This document shows, one piece after another, positions 54,320 through 62,905 of a stretch of 64,000 nucleotides of DNA. Below the pieces are notes generated by a model. The model searched no databases. It was not told where the DNA came from and was given only the letters and a program-made list of their open reading frames with translations. The stretch covers positions 124,001 to 188,000 of the forward strand of contig NZ_JAGMUO010000097.1 of NCBI RefSeq assembly GCF_019049325.1, read 5' to 3'. This DNA comes from Streptomyces sp. AC512_CC834 (GTDB lineage Bacteria > Actinomycetota > Actinomycetes > Streptomycetales > Streptomycetaceae). Positions within the stretch are counted from its first letter, which is position 1. Each line of letters opens with the position of its first letter. Both the position numbers and the translations under genes were made by a program.

Positions 54320-54386
54320 CCCACCGACACCCACACCCACACCCACGGTCCCCGCACTCCCGCCTTCATCAAAGACAGGAAGAACC

Positions 54387-55727
54387 ATGTCCCGACGGAT
54401 CCATCTCGCCCTGCACCCCTACGGCGTCGGCGGCCCCGGCCAGCACGGTCTGTGGAAGGACCCCCGCGTCGCCAAGAACGCCAGCATCGACATCGACTAC
54501 TACATCAAGCAGGCCCAGGCGGCCGAACATGCCCTGTTCGACGCCTTGTTCATCGTCGACAGCCAGTTCATCAACGCCACCTACCCGGCGCACTACCTCA
54601 ACCGGCTCGAACCGCTCACCCTGCTGTCGGCCGTCGCCACCCATACCCGGCACATCGGCCTGGTGGGCACGGCCAGTTCGACGTACAACTCGCCCTTCAA
54701 CCTAGCCCGGCGCTTCGCCTCGCTGGACCACATCAGCGGCGGCCGGGCCGGCTGGAACGTCGTGACCAGTTTCGACACCGGTACCTCGCGCAACTACGGC
54801 CTGGACGAGCACCTCGACTACACCACCCGGTACGGCCGCGCCCTGGAGTTCGTCGAGGTCGCCCGCGGGCTGTGGGACTCCTACGAGGACGACGCCTTCC
54901 CGGCGGACGTGGCGCGCAATGTGTTCCTCGACCCGTCCCGGCTGCACGAACTGAACCACGAGGGCGAGCACTTCAAGGTCGCGGGACCGCTGAACATCTC
55001 GCGCTCCGCGCAGGGCCAGCCGGTCGTCTTCCAGGCCGGTGTGTCCGAGGAGGGACGCGACCTGGCGGCGCGGGTCGCCGAGGGCATCTACGCGCCGGGC
55101 GGGTCGCTGGAACAGGCCCAGGAGTACTACGCCGACATCAAGCGGCGGACCACCGCGTACGGGCGGGACCCCGACCACATCAAGATCTTCATCCACGGTG
55201 GTCCCGTCGTCTCCGCCACCGACGAGGCGGCCCGCCGCCGCGAGCGGGAGATCTTCGAGGAGGACAACGACTTCGACCGTCACCTGGCGCTGCTCGGCCG
55301 CTCCTTCGGCGCCTACGACTTCAGCGTGCACGACCTGGACGCACCGTTCCCGGACGTCGCCCATCTCGCCGAGAAGGGGGGCCGCACGGGCGCCGCGAAG
55401 ATCATCGAACGAGCGCGCGTGGAGAAGCTGACGTTGCGCCAGGTCGCGCAGTCCGTCGCCGAGTTCCGCCGTTCCCCGTTCGTCGGAGCGCCGGAGACCG
55501 TGGCCGACACGATCCAGCGCTGGTTCGACGCCGGCACCTTCGACGGCATCAACCTCGCCTTCCGCACCCAGGACGAGCTGGACCTCTTCGTGGACGGCGT
55601 GGTGCCGATCCTGCAGAAACGGAACCTGTTCCGCACCGAGTACGAGGCCGACACGCTGCGCGGCAACCTCGGCCTGCCGGTCCCGGCCAACCGGCACAGC
55701 CTCGAGCCCCGTCCCGTGAACGGCTGA
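54387..55727 (+). CDS. LLM flavin-dependent monooxygenase (NtaA/SnaA/DszA family)
   Basis: 446 residues from ATG 54387. Long LLM type: ALHPYGVGGPGQHGLWKDP, ALFDALFIVDSQFINATYPA, RRFASLDHISGGRAGWNVVT, and the C-terminal VAETVADTIQRWFDAG equivalent (GAPETVADTIQRWFD). These FMNH2-dependent enzymes cleave C-S or C-N bonds, as in dibenzothiophene-sulfone and alkanesulfonate use. FMNH2 would come from the SsuE-like reductase at the end of the operon. Confidence 0.9.
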   Translation: MSRRIHLALHPYGVGGPGQHGLWKDPRVAKNASIDIDYYIKQAQAAEHALFDALFIVDSQFINATYPAHYLNRLEPLTLLSAVATHTRHIGLVGTASSTYNSPFNLARRFASLDHISGGRAGWNVVTSFDTGTSRNYGLDEHLDYTTRYGRALEFVEVARGLWDSYEDDAFPADVARNVFLDPSRLHELNHEGEHFKVAGPLNISRSAQGQPVVFQAGVSEEGRDLAARVAEGIYAPGGSLEQAQEYYADIKRRTTAYGRDPDHIKIFIHGGPVVSATDEAARRREREIFEEDNDFDRHLALLGRSFGAYDFSVHDLDAPFPDVAHLAEKGGRTGAAKIIERARVEKLTLRQVAQSVAEFRRSPFVGAPETVADTIQRWFDAGTFDGINLAFRTQDELDLFVDGVVPILQKRNLFRTEYEADTLRGNLGLPVPANRHSLEPRPVNG

Positions 55728-55738
55728 GAGGGCCTGCC

Positions 55739-55867
55739 ATGACCGAGCAACCCCGCTTCGGGCCGGGTTTCCTCACCCACGTCCAGGGCCGAGACGCGAC
55801 CGAGGTGGCGCCCGCCCTCGCCTGGAGACCGGCGGCCCGCAACGAGCCCGCACCCGCAGGAGTCTGA
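55739..55867 (+). pseudogene. LLM oxidoreductase remnant, internally deleted
   Basis: A 42-codon frame begins EQPRFGPGFLTHVQGRD, the normal N-terminus of short-chain LLM flavin oxidoreductases, then passes into unrelated codons and stops. It starts 11 bases after the full LLM and ends one base before the next gene, so an in-frame deletion removed nearly the whole second LLM. It may still be translated as a small peptide. Confidence 0.6.
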
Positions 55868-55868
55868 C

Positions 55869-56648
55869 ATGAGCGACCACACCGACCACCACGCCCCCGA
55901 GGGCCTGCGCACCCGCGGCACGATCGTCGTGGTGCCCGGCCGCGGCGAGACCCGGGCCACCTACGGACGGCTGGCGGCCCGCCTCGCGGCCGACGCGTAC
56001 CGCGTCCGCGTCGTCGACGCGCCCGACCTCACCGCCCCGGGCACCGACGACCCGGGGGCCGCGCTCACCCGCTTCGGCGCCCTGCTGACGGAGGCGGTGG
56101 ACGGCGCCGCCGGTCCCGACGGGGTCGCGGAGCCCGTCGTCCTGCTGGGCGCCGACGCCGGTGCCGCCGTGCTCGCCGCACACCTCGGGCGGGCGGGGCG
56201 GCTCCCCGGCGGCCGGCGGCCCGACGCCGTCGTCCTCGCCGGACTGCCGGGCCGTGCGGCGCCCGGCGTCGACACCTGGGACGAGGAACTCGACGTACGC
56301 ACCTTCTGCCCCACGCACCGGGGCACGCTCAGCAACGACACCGAGGTGCGGCGGGGTTCGCTGGGCGAGCCGCTCCCGGACGCGCTGCTCACGGCCGCCT
56401 ACGACGCCGAACTCGCCGTCCCCGTGCTGTTCCTGGCCGGCGAGGCGGACCCGCTCACGGACCGGGACGCTCTCGTCCACGCGGCCAAGTCCCTGCCCCT
56501 GGCCCGTCTGTCGGTGGTCCGGGGCGCTCATCACGACGTCCTCAACGACGTGCAGCACCGCTCGGTGGCCGCGGAGATCGTGACGTTCCTGGAGACCCTG
56601 CGCGACGACCTGGTCCCGGCGGTCGCCGTGGAGACGAGCGCCTGGTGA
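55869..56648 (+). CDS. Alpha/beta hydrolase of the sulfur operon
   Basis: 259 residues from ATG 55869. N-terminal strand GTIVVVPGRGETRATYGRLA; the elbow position reads LGADAGAAVLA, i.e. Asp where Ser is expected, suggesting either dehalogenase-like chemistry or loss of hydrolysis. VLFLAGEADPLTDRDALV carries a charge-relay Asp, and VVRGAHHDVLND a catalytic His. Directly follows the LLM remnant; may process the imported compound. Confidence 0.82.
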   Translation: MSDHTDHHAPEGLRTRGTIVVVPGRGETRATYGRLAARLAADAYRVRVVDAPDLTAPGTDDPGAALTRFGALLTEAVDGAAGPDGVAEPVVLLGADAGAAVLAAHLGRAGRLPGGRRPDAVVLAGLPGRAAPGVDTWDEELDVRTFCPTHRGTLSNDTEVRRGSLGEPLPDALLTAAYDAELAVPVLFLAGEADPLTDRDALVHAAKSLPLARLSVVRGAHHDVLNDVQHRSVAAEIVTFLETLRDDLVPAVAVETSAW

Positions 56649-56720
56649 GACCGGGGACCGCCAACCGACGTGCCCGCTTCGGCCGTCCCGCTTGAACCCC
56701 GACCGCGAAAGGGTGCCCAC

Positions 56721-57278
56721 ATGGCCGCCATCCTGTCCGTTTCCGGAAGCCCCTCCCCCACCTCACGCACCGCGCGTCTCCTGCGCCATCTGGATGACCG
56801 GCTGCGCCTGCACGGCCACGACGTCACACCCCTCGACGTACGCACCCTGCCCGCGCAGGCGCTGCTGGGCGCCGACTTCCGGCACCCGGCGATCACCGAC
56901 GCCGCCGCCCTGTTCGAGCGGGCGGACGGGGTGGTGATCGGCACCCCGGTGTACAAGGCCGCCTACTCGGGGCTGCTCAAGTCGCTGCTCGACCTGCTCC
57001 CGCAGTACGCCCTGGCCGGCAAGACGGTCTTCCCGCTGGCCACCGGGGGCAGTACAGCCCATGTCCTGGCGATCGACTACGCGCTGCGCCCGGTGCTCAG
57101 CTCGATGGGGGCGCTGCACGTCGTCCCCGGCTGGTTCACGCTGGACAAGGACATCACCGTCGACGACAGCGGGGCGACGGTCGTCACGCCCTCGGCCGCC
57201 GGGGCGCTGGCCCAGGTCACGGACCAGTTCTCGGCGGCGCTGGGCGGGCGTACGACCGCACTGGCGTCGACGGCCTGA
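56721..57278 (+). CDS. ssuE: NADPH-dependent FMN reductase (SsuE-like)
   Basis: 185 residues from ATG 56721. Flavodoxin-like: AAILSVSGSPSPTSRTARLL phosphate loop, GTPVYKAAYSGLLKSLLDLLP, VFPLATGGSTAHVLAIDYAL. Supplies reduced FMN to LLM monooxygenases; placement as last gene of the operon fits the ssuD-ssuE pairing. An upstream GAAAGGG serves as ribosome site. Confidence 0.92.
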   Translation: MAAILSVSGSPSPTSRTARLLRHLDDRLRLHGHDVTPLDVRTLPAQALLGADFRHPAITDAAALFERADGVVIGTPVYKAAYSGLLKSLLDLLPQYALAGKTVFPLATGGSTAHVLAIDYALRPVLSSMGALHVVPGWFTLDKDITVDDSGATVVTPSAAGALAQVTDQFSAALGGRTTALASTA

Positions 57279-57377
57279 GCCGCCGGGCGAGCGCTCACCC
57301 CGGAGGGCCGCGTGCTGGCGTTGCACAGGTGCCTCCGTGGCCGGGGGGTAGGCATGGGGCGGGGTGTTCACGGGTGT

Positions 57378-58031
57378 TCATGAGCCCCAGCCGCCCCCGA
57401 CGCCACGGCTGGACAGGAACGAGTCGCGCAGGGCCCGGCGCAGTCCCGGGACCAGCTCGTCGAAGTGTGCGGCGAGCGCCTTCAGCGACTGCTTGTGAGC
57501 CCGGCGCTCCTTGCCCGTGAACACGGTGCTGACCTCGCACTCGACGGCGAGCACGGTCATGGTCGACACCTCCGTCGGGATCTCGGCGGGTGCGCGGCCG
57601 GTCAGTACGGCGTCGCGTGCCCTCGCCTGGAGTTCGAGCACCTGACCGGGGTCCGCGACGCTGACGTGGTGGGAGGAGAGCGGGGACAGGCTGCGCTTCT
57701 CCGGCGGCGTGATCGCACCCGCCGCGACGAGTTGGCCGCGGACGGCGCCTTCGGCGGTGTGCGCCTTGTTGTGCAGGAACCGGAGCCATCCCTTCGGTCG
57801 CTCCGCGGGAAGGTCGCGCCACACCTCGCCGGCGAAGGAGTCGGCCGGCGGCTCGCCGGTCCGCCGCCGCACCTTCCCGCCCTCCGCGCCGAGCAGCCCG
57901 GCGAAGGCCAGCTCGGCCAGCGCACCGGCGCGCAGCAACTGACCGCGGCCCTGGAGGTCGACGGCCTTGAACTTCTCCTGGTCCACGGTGTAGCAGAGCA
58001 GGTACAGCTTCTGAGGCAGCGTCAGACGCAT
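57378..58031 (-). CDS. GPP34 (GOLPH3-like) family phosphoprotein
   Basis: 217 residues from ATG 58031. TLPQKLYLLCYTVDQEKFKA and LLRAGALAELAFAGLL are the family start; TVLAVECEVSTVFTGKERR and LVPGLRRALRDSFLSSRG close it. Animal GOLPH3 binds phosphoinositides at the Golgi. The actinobacterial homologues are expanded, mostly cytoplasmic, and of unknown role. Solitary gene. Confidence 0.87.
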   Translation of the reverse strand: MRLTLPQKLYLLCYTVDQEKFKAVDLQGRGQLLRAGALAELAFAGLLGAEGGKVRRRTGEPPADSFAGEVWRDLPAERPKGWLRFLHNKAHTAEGAVRGQLVAAGAITPPEKRSLSPLSSHHVSVADPGQVLELQARARDAVLTGRAPAEIPTEVSTMTVLAVECEVSTVFTGKERRAHKQSLKALAAHFDELVPGLRRALRDSFLSSRGVGGGWGS

Positions 58032-58224
58032 GGGATCTCTCCTTGGATTCGGGCCGGCGGCTCTTCTTCCAGGCTGGCGCGGATGCGGGGGCTCGAGGAG
58101 TGCCGTCTGCCACCGGTCCGCATGACATCTGTCATGCATCCCACGTGCCCGCGACCTCGTGTCACATCCGCGGTCGAATGCGTCACCGGCCACCGGCACC
58201 GGCTGGTAGCGTGCGGACCGTGCG

Positions 58225-58957
58225 TTGATCTGCGGGGCGGTGGCCTCGGCCGCCGCGGACGAAGTGACCGCCCTCCTGTCGACCGGACATCGAGGTGGCT
58301 CGGCATGTCTCGTGTCCGCACGGCACCAGATGACTTATGAGGCGTTCGTCGGCCTCGTCCTCAAGGGGTCCCACGCCCACGACGGCATGGCCACCCGGCA
58401 CTCGGACCACGACGTGTACGTCGTGCTCGCCGACGGGGCCGAGACCGGCCTCGCCGACCTCGACGGCTTCCGCTCCGCCCGCTTGGACCTCGTCGTCACG
58501 GTGACGGAGTTCGACCGGCTCGACGGTCGCATCGCGGAGATGGTGGCCGTCAGAGGACGGCTCGGCGTCACCGAGGCCGCGCGGGTGGCGGCGGCCCGGC
58601 TGGACGCCTACGCCAACGCGCACTACCGGTCACTCAAGAACACCCGGGACGGGCATCCGCTGGCTGGAGCTGTTGTTCGCCCTCGACCGTCGTCCACGCC
58701 CCTACAACAAGTACCTGGCGTGGGAACTGGACCGGTTCCCGCTCCCGGGCTGGGACGCACGCGAGCTGCTGGCCACGCTCGGACGGATCACCGAGGCCGG
58801 TGACGTGGACGTGCGGCGAGAGCTGTTCGGCCGGGTCGAGGCCGTGGCGCGCGAGGCGGGTCATGCGGCGACGCTGGACGCCTGGGGCGAGGACCTCGCG
58901 CTGATGCGCCCCGTGGCCCCGGTGCGCACCGGGACGCCGAGCGACAACAGCGGCTGA
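58225..58957 (+). pseudogene. Nucleotidyltransferase-like gene broken by a frameshift
   Basis: The first frame from TTG 58225 carries LKGSHAHDGMATRHSDHDVY, a polymerase-beta-type nucleotidyltransferase motif (G-S-x-x-D-x-D). Around 58645 similarity switches to the +1 frame: IRWLELLFALDRRPRPYNKY then WELDRFPLPGWDARELLATL, ending at 58957. Compared with the uninterrupted layout expected here, a short deletion appears to have removed the linker. Uncertain start; probably no longer functional, or a sequencing error. Confidence 0.65.
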
Positions 58958-59058
58958 CATCGGCGGGCCGCCAGTTCGTGGGACTCGTGGCGAACCGGCC
59001 CTCACCGCCGCGTGGCTTCCAGCAGCCCGACCCGGGAACTGCCGGGGTGGCAGGCCGG

Positions 59059-60429
59059 TCAGACCAGTTCGGGCTGCTGTTCCGCGGGCTGCGGCGGTTC
59101 CGGTTGCCGCGTCGGCGCGGCAACCGGCTCCCGGGGCCCGGTGGTCCGTACGTAACCGAGGATCACGGAGGCCATCGCCAGGACGAGCAGCGGTCCGGCG
59201 GCCCACGGGTGCTCGGCCATCTCCACGGGCAGGTAGCGGTACGACACCAGCAGCACGGCGAACACCGTCGTGCCGTAGGCGACCAGCCGGATGCCCGCGC
59301 GGTCCCAGCCCCGCGCGAACGAGCGCATCGCGGTCTCGACCGTGAGCGCGAACACCACGCCCGCGATGAGGTCGGCGCCGTAGTGGTAGCCGAAGCCGAG
59401 TGTCGCGGTGAGGGTGGCGACCAGCCAGAACGTGCCCGCGAACCGGATGCCCCGTGAACCCCTGCGGGAGTGGACGAAGAGCGTGGTGGCCCACGCCGTG
59501 TGCAGGCTGGGCATGCAGTTGCGCGGCGTGATCTCGTCGAACGGCATCGAGTGCGGGGCGCCGCCGGTCTGCGGCAGCGTGTGCGGCCACAGGTTGGCCA
59601 CCGCCCACTGTCCGCCGTCGGCGCCGTAGGCGAAGACCGGTCCGACGACCGGGAAGATCATGTAGATGGCGGGCCCGAGCAGGCCGATGGCGAGGAAGGT
59701 GCGTACGAGGTGGTGGCTCGGGAAACGTCGCTCGGCGGCGACATGACGCAGTTGGTACAGCCCTACGAGTGCCGCGGCCAGGGGGAGCTGACCGTAGACG
59801 AGGTGGAGGACGTGGTCGCCGACCGGTTCGGTGGCCTCGACGAACCGGCCGACCAGCCACGAGGGGTTGCCCAGTGCCTGGTCGGCGGTGGCCACGTAGG
59901 GGTCGAGCACCGCCTTGCGGGTCTCCGACGTGATGAGCAGCCAGGTGTCGCCCGTCTTGTGTCCGGCCACCAGCAGCAGGCCCAGCCCGACGCCCTTGAG
60001 CAACAGGGTGCGCTCGCCGCCCCTGCGGCGCGTCACGGCGACGACCGCACAGCCCAGAACCACCCACAGCGCGCCGTTGCCGAAGTTCATGTCGGCGCCG
60101 GCCACCCAGCGCACCAGCCAGAAGACGACGTCGATGCCGATCGCCGCACCGGCCGCGACGAACCGCTGCCGCCAGGTCAGCACCACCATCGTCAGGGCGA
60201 GGCCGGCGTACAGCAGCGGCCCCGAGTCGGGGGCGAAGACCACCTCTCGCGCCTGATTGGTGATCGGGCCCCGCACGCCGTAGTGGCGCGCGGCGAATTC
60301 CAGCGCGATGAGGAAACCGAGGGTCACCACACCCGCCGCGGTCCACAGCACGGCCCGGGGCCGGCGCAGGGCGGCGAACAGGGAACCGCGGTCTCCTCGC
60401 GAGGATATTCGTGTTGGTATGGATTTCAA
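59059..60429 (-). CDS. PAP2 superfamily membrane phosphatase/transferase
   Basis: 456 residues from TTG 60429 (weak start evidence). About ten hydrophobic segments. PAP2 motifs: RNCMPSLHTAWATTLF (PSLH) and GFGYHYGADLIAGVV (catalytic His and Asp); the first motif Lys/Arg region precedes PRNC. C-terminal Pro/Gln-rich tail. Family acts on lipid phosphates or as inositol-phosphate transferase. Downstream of the ECF sigma gene, same strand, 69 bases apart, and possibly its target. Confidence 0.88.
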   Translation of the reverse strand: MKSIPTRISSRGDRGSLFAALRRPRAVLWTAAGVVTLGFLIALEFAARHYGVRGPITNQAREVVFAPDSGPLLYAGLALTMVVLTWRQRFVAAGAAIGIDVVFWLVRWVAGADMNFGNGALWVVLGCAVVAVTRRRGGERTLLLKGVGLGLLLVAGHKTGDTWLLITSETRKAVLDPYVATADQALGNPSWLVGRFVEATEPVGDHVLHLVYGQLPLAAALVGLYQLRHVAAERRFPSHHLVRTFLAIGLLGPAIYMIFPVVGPVFAYGADGGQWAVANLWPHTLPQTGGAPHSMPFDEITPRNCMPSLHTAWATTLFVHSRRGSRGIRFAGTFWLVATLTATLGFGYHYGADLIAGVVFALTVETAMRSFARGWDRAGIRLVAYGTTVFAVLLVSYRYLPVEMAEHPWAAGPLLVLAMASVILGYVRTTGPREPVAAPTRQPEPPQPAEQQPELV

Positions 60430-60498
60430 CTGTTTGGGCCTGCTTGCTAGGGTCGGACAAATAGGTCGCTCGTACGGATCGTCACGAGTTCGAACATG

Positions 60499-61098
60499 CT
60501 AACGGCACAGCGTGGGAGCACTGATCGCCCGATCCGGGTACTCGGCGTCACGCAGGGACTGGATCAGGGCGGCCCGGGCCCGGGCGACGCGCGAGCGGAC
60601 CGTACCGACCGGACAGCCGATCAGCTCGGCCGCTTCGGCGTAGGGCAGTCCGACGAGTTGGGTGAGGACGAACGCGTCACGGCGGTCGTCGGGCAGCGCG
60701 TCGAGCAGTTCGGTGAGCGCGACGCCGTCGTCGAAGCCCGGCAGACCGGGCTCCCTGGCGCCCTCGGCGGCGGCCTCCCAGTCGTCGGTGCCGAGGAGCC
60801 GGGGCCGGGCGGAGGCGTGCCGGTAGCTGTCGATCACCGCGCGGCGGGCGATGGCCAACAGCCAGGTGCGGGCGGAGGAGCGGCCCTCGAAACGGTGCAG
60901 GCTGCCGAGGGCCCGCAGGAACGTGTCCTGAGCCAGGTCGTCGGCCGACTGAGGGTCCGCGCTCAGGTGCGTGACGAAGCGGCGGACGTCCCGGTGGAGT
61001 GCGCGGACGAAGCTCTCGACGGCCTCCGGGTCACCACCGCGGGCGGCCAGCGCCCACGTCGTCGCCGAGTCGTCCGTGGAGGGGGCAGGACCGATCAC
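60499..61098 (-). CDS. ECF RNA polymerase sigma factor
   Basis: 199 residues from ATG 61098, AAGGA upstream. Region 2: RDVRRFVTHLSADPQSADDLAQDTFLRALGSLHRFEGRSSARTWLLAIARR. Region 4: LTELLDALPDDRRDAFVLTQLVGLPYAEAAELIGCPVGTVRSRVARAR. No adjacent anti-sigma gene; the next gene up, a Met/His-rich membrane protein at 61338, is a conceivable partner. A 15-base direct repeat lies in the upstream region. Confidence 0.92.
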   Translation of the reverse strand: MIGPAPSTDDSATTWALAARGGDPEAVESFVRALHRDVRRFVTHLSADPQSADDLAQDTFLRALGSLHRFEGRSSARTWLLAIARRAVIDSYRHASARPRLLGTDDWEAAAEGAREPGLPGFDDGVALTELLDALPDDRRDAFVLTQLVGLPYAEAAELIGCPVGTVRSRVARARAALIQSLRDAEYPDRAISAPTLCR

Positions 61099-61129
61099 AT
61101 GCTGTCCTTCTCGTGAGTCCGGACATCAC

Positions 61130-61162
61130 GCATGCGACGCACCGTGCGCATGCGACGCACCC
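61130..61162. repeat. Two direct repeats upstream of the sigma gene
   Basis: CGCATGCGACGCACC at 61130-61144 and again at 61148-61162, 18-base period. A GTACGGC...GCCGTAC dyad follows near 61190-61205. Possible regulatory elements of the sigma gene; otherwise nothing is seen in 61099-61337. Confidence 0.6.
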
Positions 61163-61337
61163 GTGCGCGTGCGGATCGCGCTGTACGGCACGCGCCGTAC
61201 GGCATGCAGCACGAAGCTCGCGGGGTCCGGTGAGGGCCTAGGAATGGCGGACGTACGCACGCGTGACGACGGCGTACGCCCGTTGCCCGAGCCGGTCGGC
61301 AGGGAACGCCTGGCCCGGCGTCGGGAAACCGGCTGTC

Positions 61338-62033
61338 TCAGGCGACAGCGGTCTCCGCGGGCGGGCCCCGGTAAGTGATCGCGTACACGAGGAACAGCCG
61401 ACGCGGCCGGCGGGCGGCACGGCCACGCCGGGCGAGGACGCGCGGGCGGTCCGGCGGCGCGGGGAGTGTGAGGATCAGCCGCAGCGGCGCGGCCAGTCGT
61501 CCGGCGACGGTCCGCAGGACGCGGAAGGCCGCGCGCTCGCCGTAGGCCAGCCACAGACCGCAGAGCAGCGCGGCCAGGAGGTGGGCGGCGAGCATGCCGG
61601 TGGAGGACAGGCCGTCCATGGTGTGGCCACCGGCCGACACGGAACCCGTGGCCAACGTGGAGTCCATGGCGGATGTGACGTCCATGGCGGGCACGGCATG
61701 GCCCATGTGCGCCATGGACGCCGTGTCTCCCATGACCATGGCGGGCATGGACGACATCGCCGAAGCGGCCGGCGTCGACAGCTCCTGCGCGTACGAGAAC
61801 CACTGGTGCAGTGCCGCTTGCGCGGCCACCATCGCGCCGGAGACGAGCAGGAGCCCGCGTTCCCGGCCGGCCAGACACCACGCCGCACCGCCGGTCACCG
61901 CCACCGCGGCGACGAGGGCCCACCAGGCCACCGAGGTACCCGACATGAGGACGTGCCCCACGGTGGCGAGCAGCACGCAGACGGCCGCGAACACCGCGGC
62001 CCTTGTCGTGCGGAGGCACCACCCAGCAGTCAT
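61338..62033 (-). CDS. Met/His-rich membrane protein, unknown function
   Basis: 231 residues. Four to five hydrophobic segments, with the loop at about 92-143 containing many Met and His (MSSMPAMVMG, MAHMGHAVPAM, GGHTMDG), a composition typical of copper-handling proteins. C-terminal Arg-rich tail. Gene is divergent from an MsrP-like molybdoenzyme and co-directional with the sigma factor gene downstream. Not a recognised family; metal transport or sensing is the best guess. Confidence 0.72.
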   Translation of the reverse strand: MTAGWCLRTTRAAVFAAVCVLLATVGHVLMSGTSVAWWALVAAVAVTGGAAWCLAGRERGLLLVSGAMVAAQAALHQWFSYAQELSTPAASAMSSMPAMVMGDTASMAHMGHAVPAMDVTSAMDSTLATGSVSAGGHTMDGLSSTGMLAAHLLAALLCGLWLAYGERAAFRVLRTVAGRLAAPLRLILTLPAPPDRPRVLARRGRAARRPRRLFLVYAITYRGPPAETAVA

Positions 62034-62149
62034 GGCGGCTCATCCTCGCATTCCCGGCCCCGCCGTCATGGAGGGATACGGAACTTCCTCGCCCGACCGT
62101 CAACCCTTACCCTGTGATTCACACCACCGCGGGGATGCGTGGACAAGCT

Positions 62150-62905
62150 ATGAGCAACTCTGATTCCGAGGTGCCGGCACCTCGACCGGATCGCGGCGCG
62201 GACCGCCGTGGCGCTCCGGTGGGACGGCGCGTACTGCTGGGCATGCTCGGCCTCGGGGCCGTGGGCGTCGTCACCGGGGCTCCGCTGGAGCGCCTGGTCT
62301 CCGGCGGCCTCGACGTCGTCGCCCGGAAGGATCCGACGGGCCTGTCGGACCTGCTGCCGGGCAACCGCTTCCGGTACTACTCCGTCACCGGCTCCGTTCC
62401 CGAACGGGACGAGACCGACTACCGCCTCAAGATCGACGGACTCGTGGCCGAGCCGAAGACCTACCGGCTGTCCGACCTGGCGGCACTCCCCCAGCAGCGG
62501 ATCGTCCGCGACGTGCAGTGCGTGACCGGATGGCGGGTGCCGCGAACGCCGTTCGCGGGCGTGCGCCTGTCCACGATCCTCGACGCCGCCGGAGTGTCAC
62601 CCGACGGCGGCGCCGTCCGGTTCACCTGCTTCGACGGCACGTACACCGAGAGCCTCACCATGGAGCAGGCCCGCCGGCCCGACGTGCTGGTCGCCACCGC
62701 CATGGAGGACAAGCCGATCGGCCACTCCCACGGCGGACCGGTACGGCTCTACGTCGCTCCCATGTACTTCTACAAGTCCGCCAAGTGGCTTTCCGGCATC
62801 ACCGTCACCAAGGACGTGCACCCCGGATACTGGGAGCGCCTGGGCTACGACGTGGACGCGTGGGTGGGCCGCTCGAACGGACGTGACGATGCCCCCACCG
62901 TCTGA
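62150..62905 (+). CDS. Molybdopterin-dependent oxidoreductase, MsrP/YedY-like
   Basis: 251 residues from ATG 62150. Tat signal: VGRRVLLGMLGLGAVGVVTG (Arg26-Arg27). Sulfite-oxidase fold with molybdenum-ligating cysteine in IVRDVQCVTGW (Cys124), then FAGVRLSTILDAAGV and AMEDKPIGHSHGGPVRLYVA. Exported folded through Tat. MsrP repairs oxidised methionine in envelope proteins using electrons from a membrane cytochrome b; the next gene fits. The stop overlaps the next start. Confidence 0.88.
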   Translation: MSNSDSEVPAPRPDRGADRRGAPVGRRVLLGMLGLGAVGVVTGAPLERLVSGGLDVVARKDPTGLSDLLPGNRFRYYSVTGSVPERDETDYRLKIDGLVAEPKTYRLSDLAALPQQRIVRDVQCVTGWRVPRTPFAGVRLSTILDAAGVSPDGGAVRFTCFDGTYTESLTMEQARRPDVLVATAMEDKPIGHSHGGPVRLYVAPMYFYKSAKWLSGITVTKDVHPGYWERLGYDVDAWVGRSNGRDDAPTV

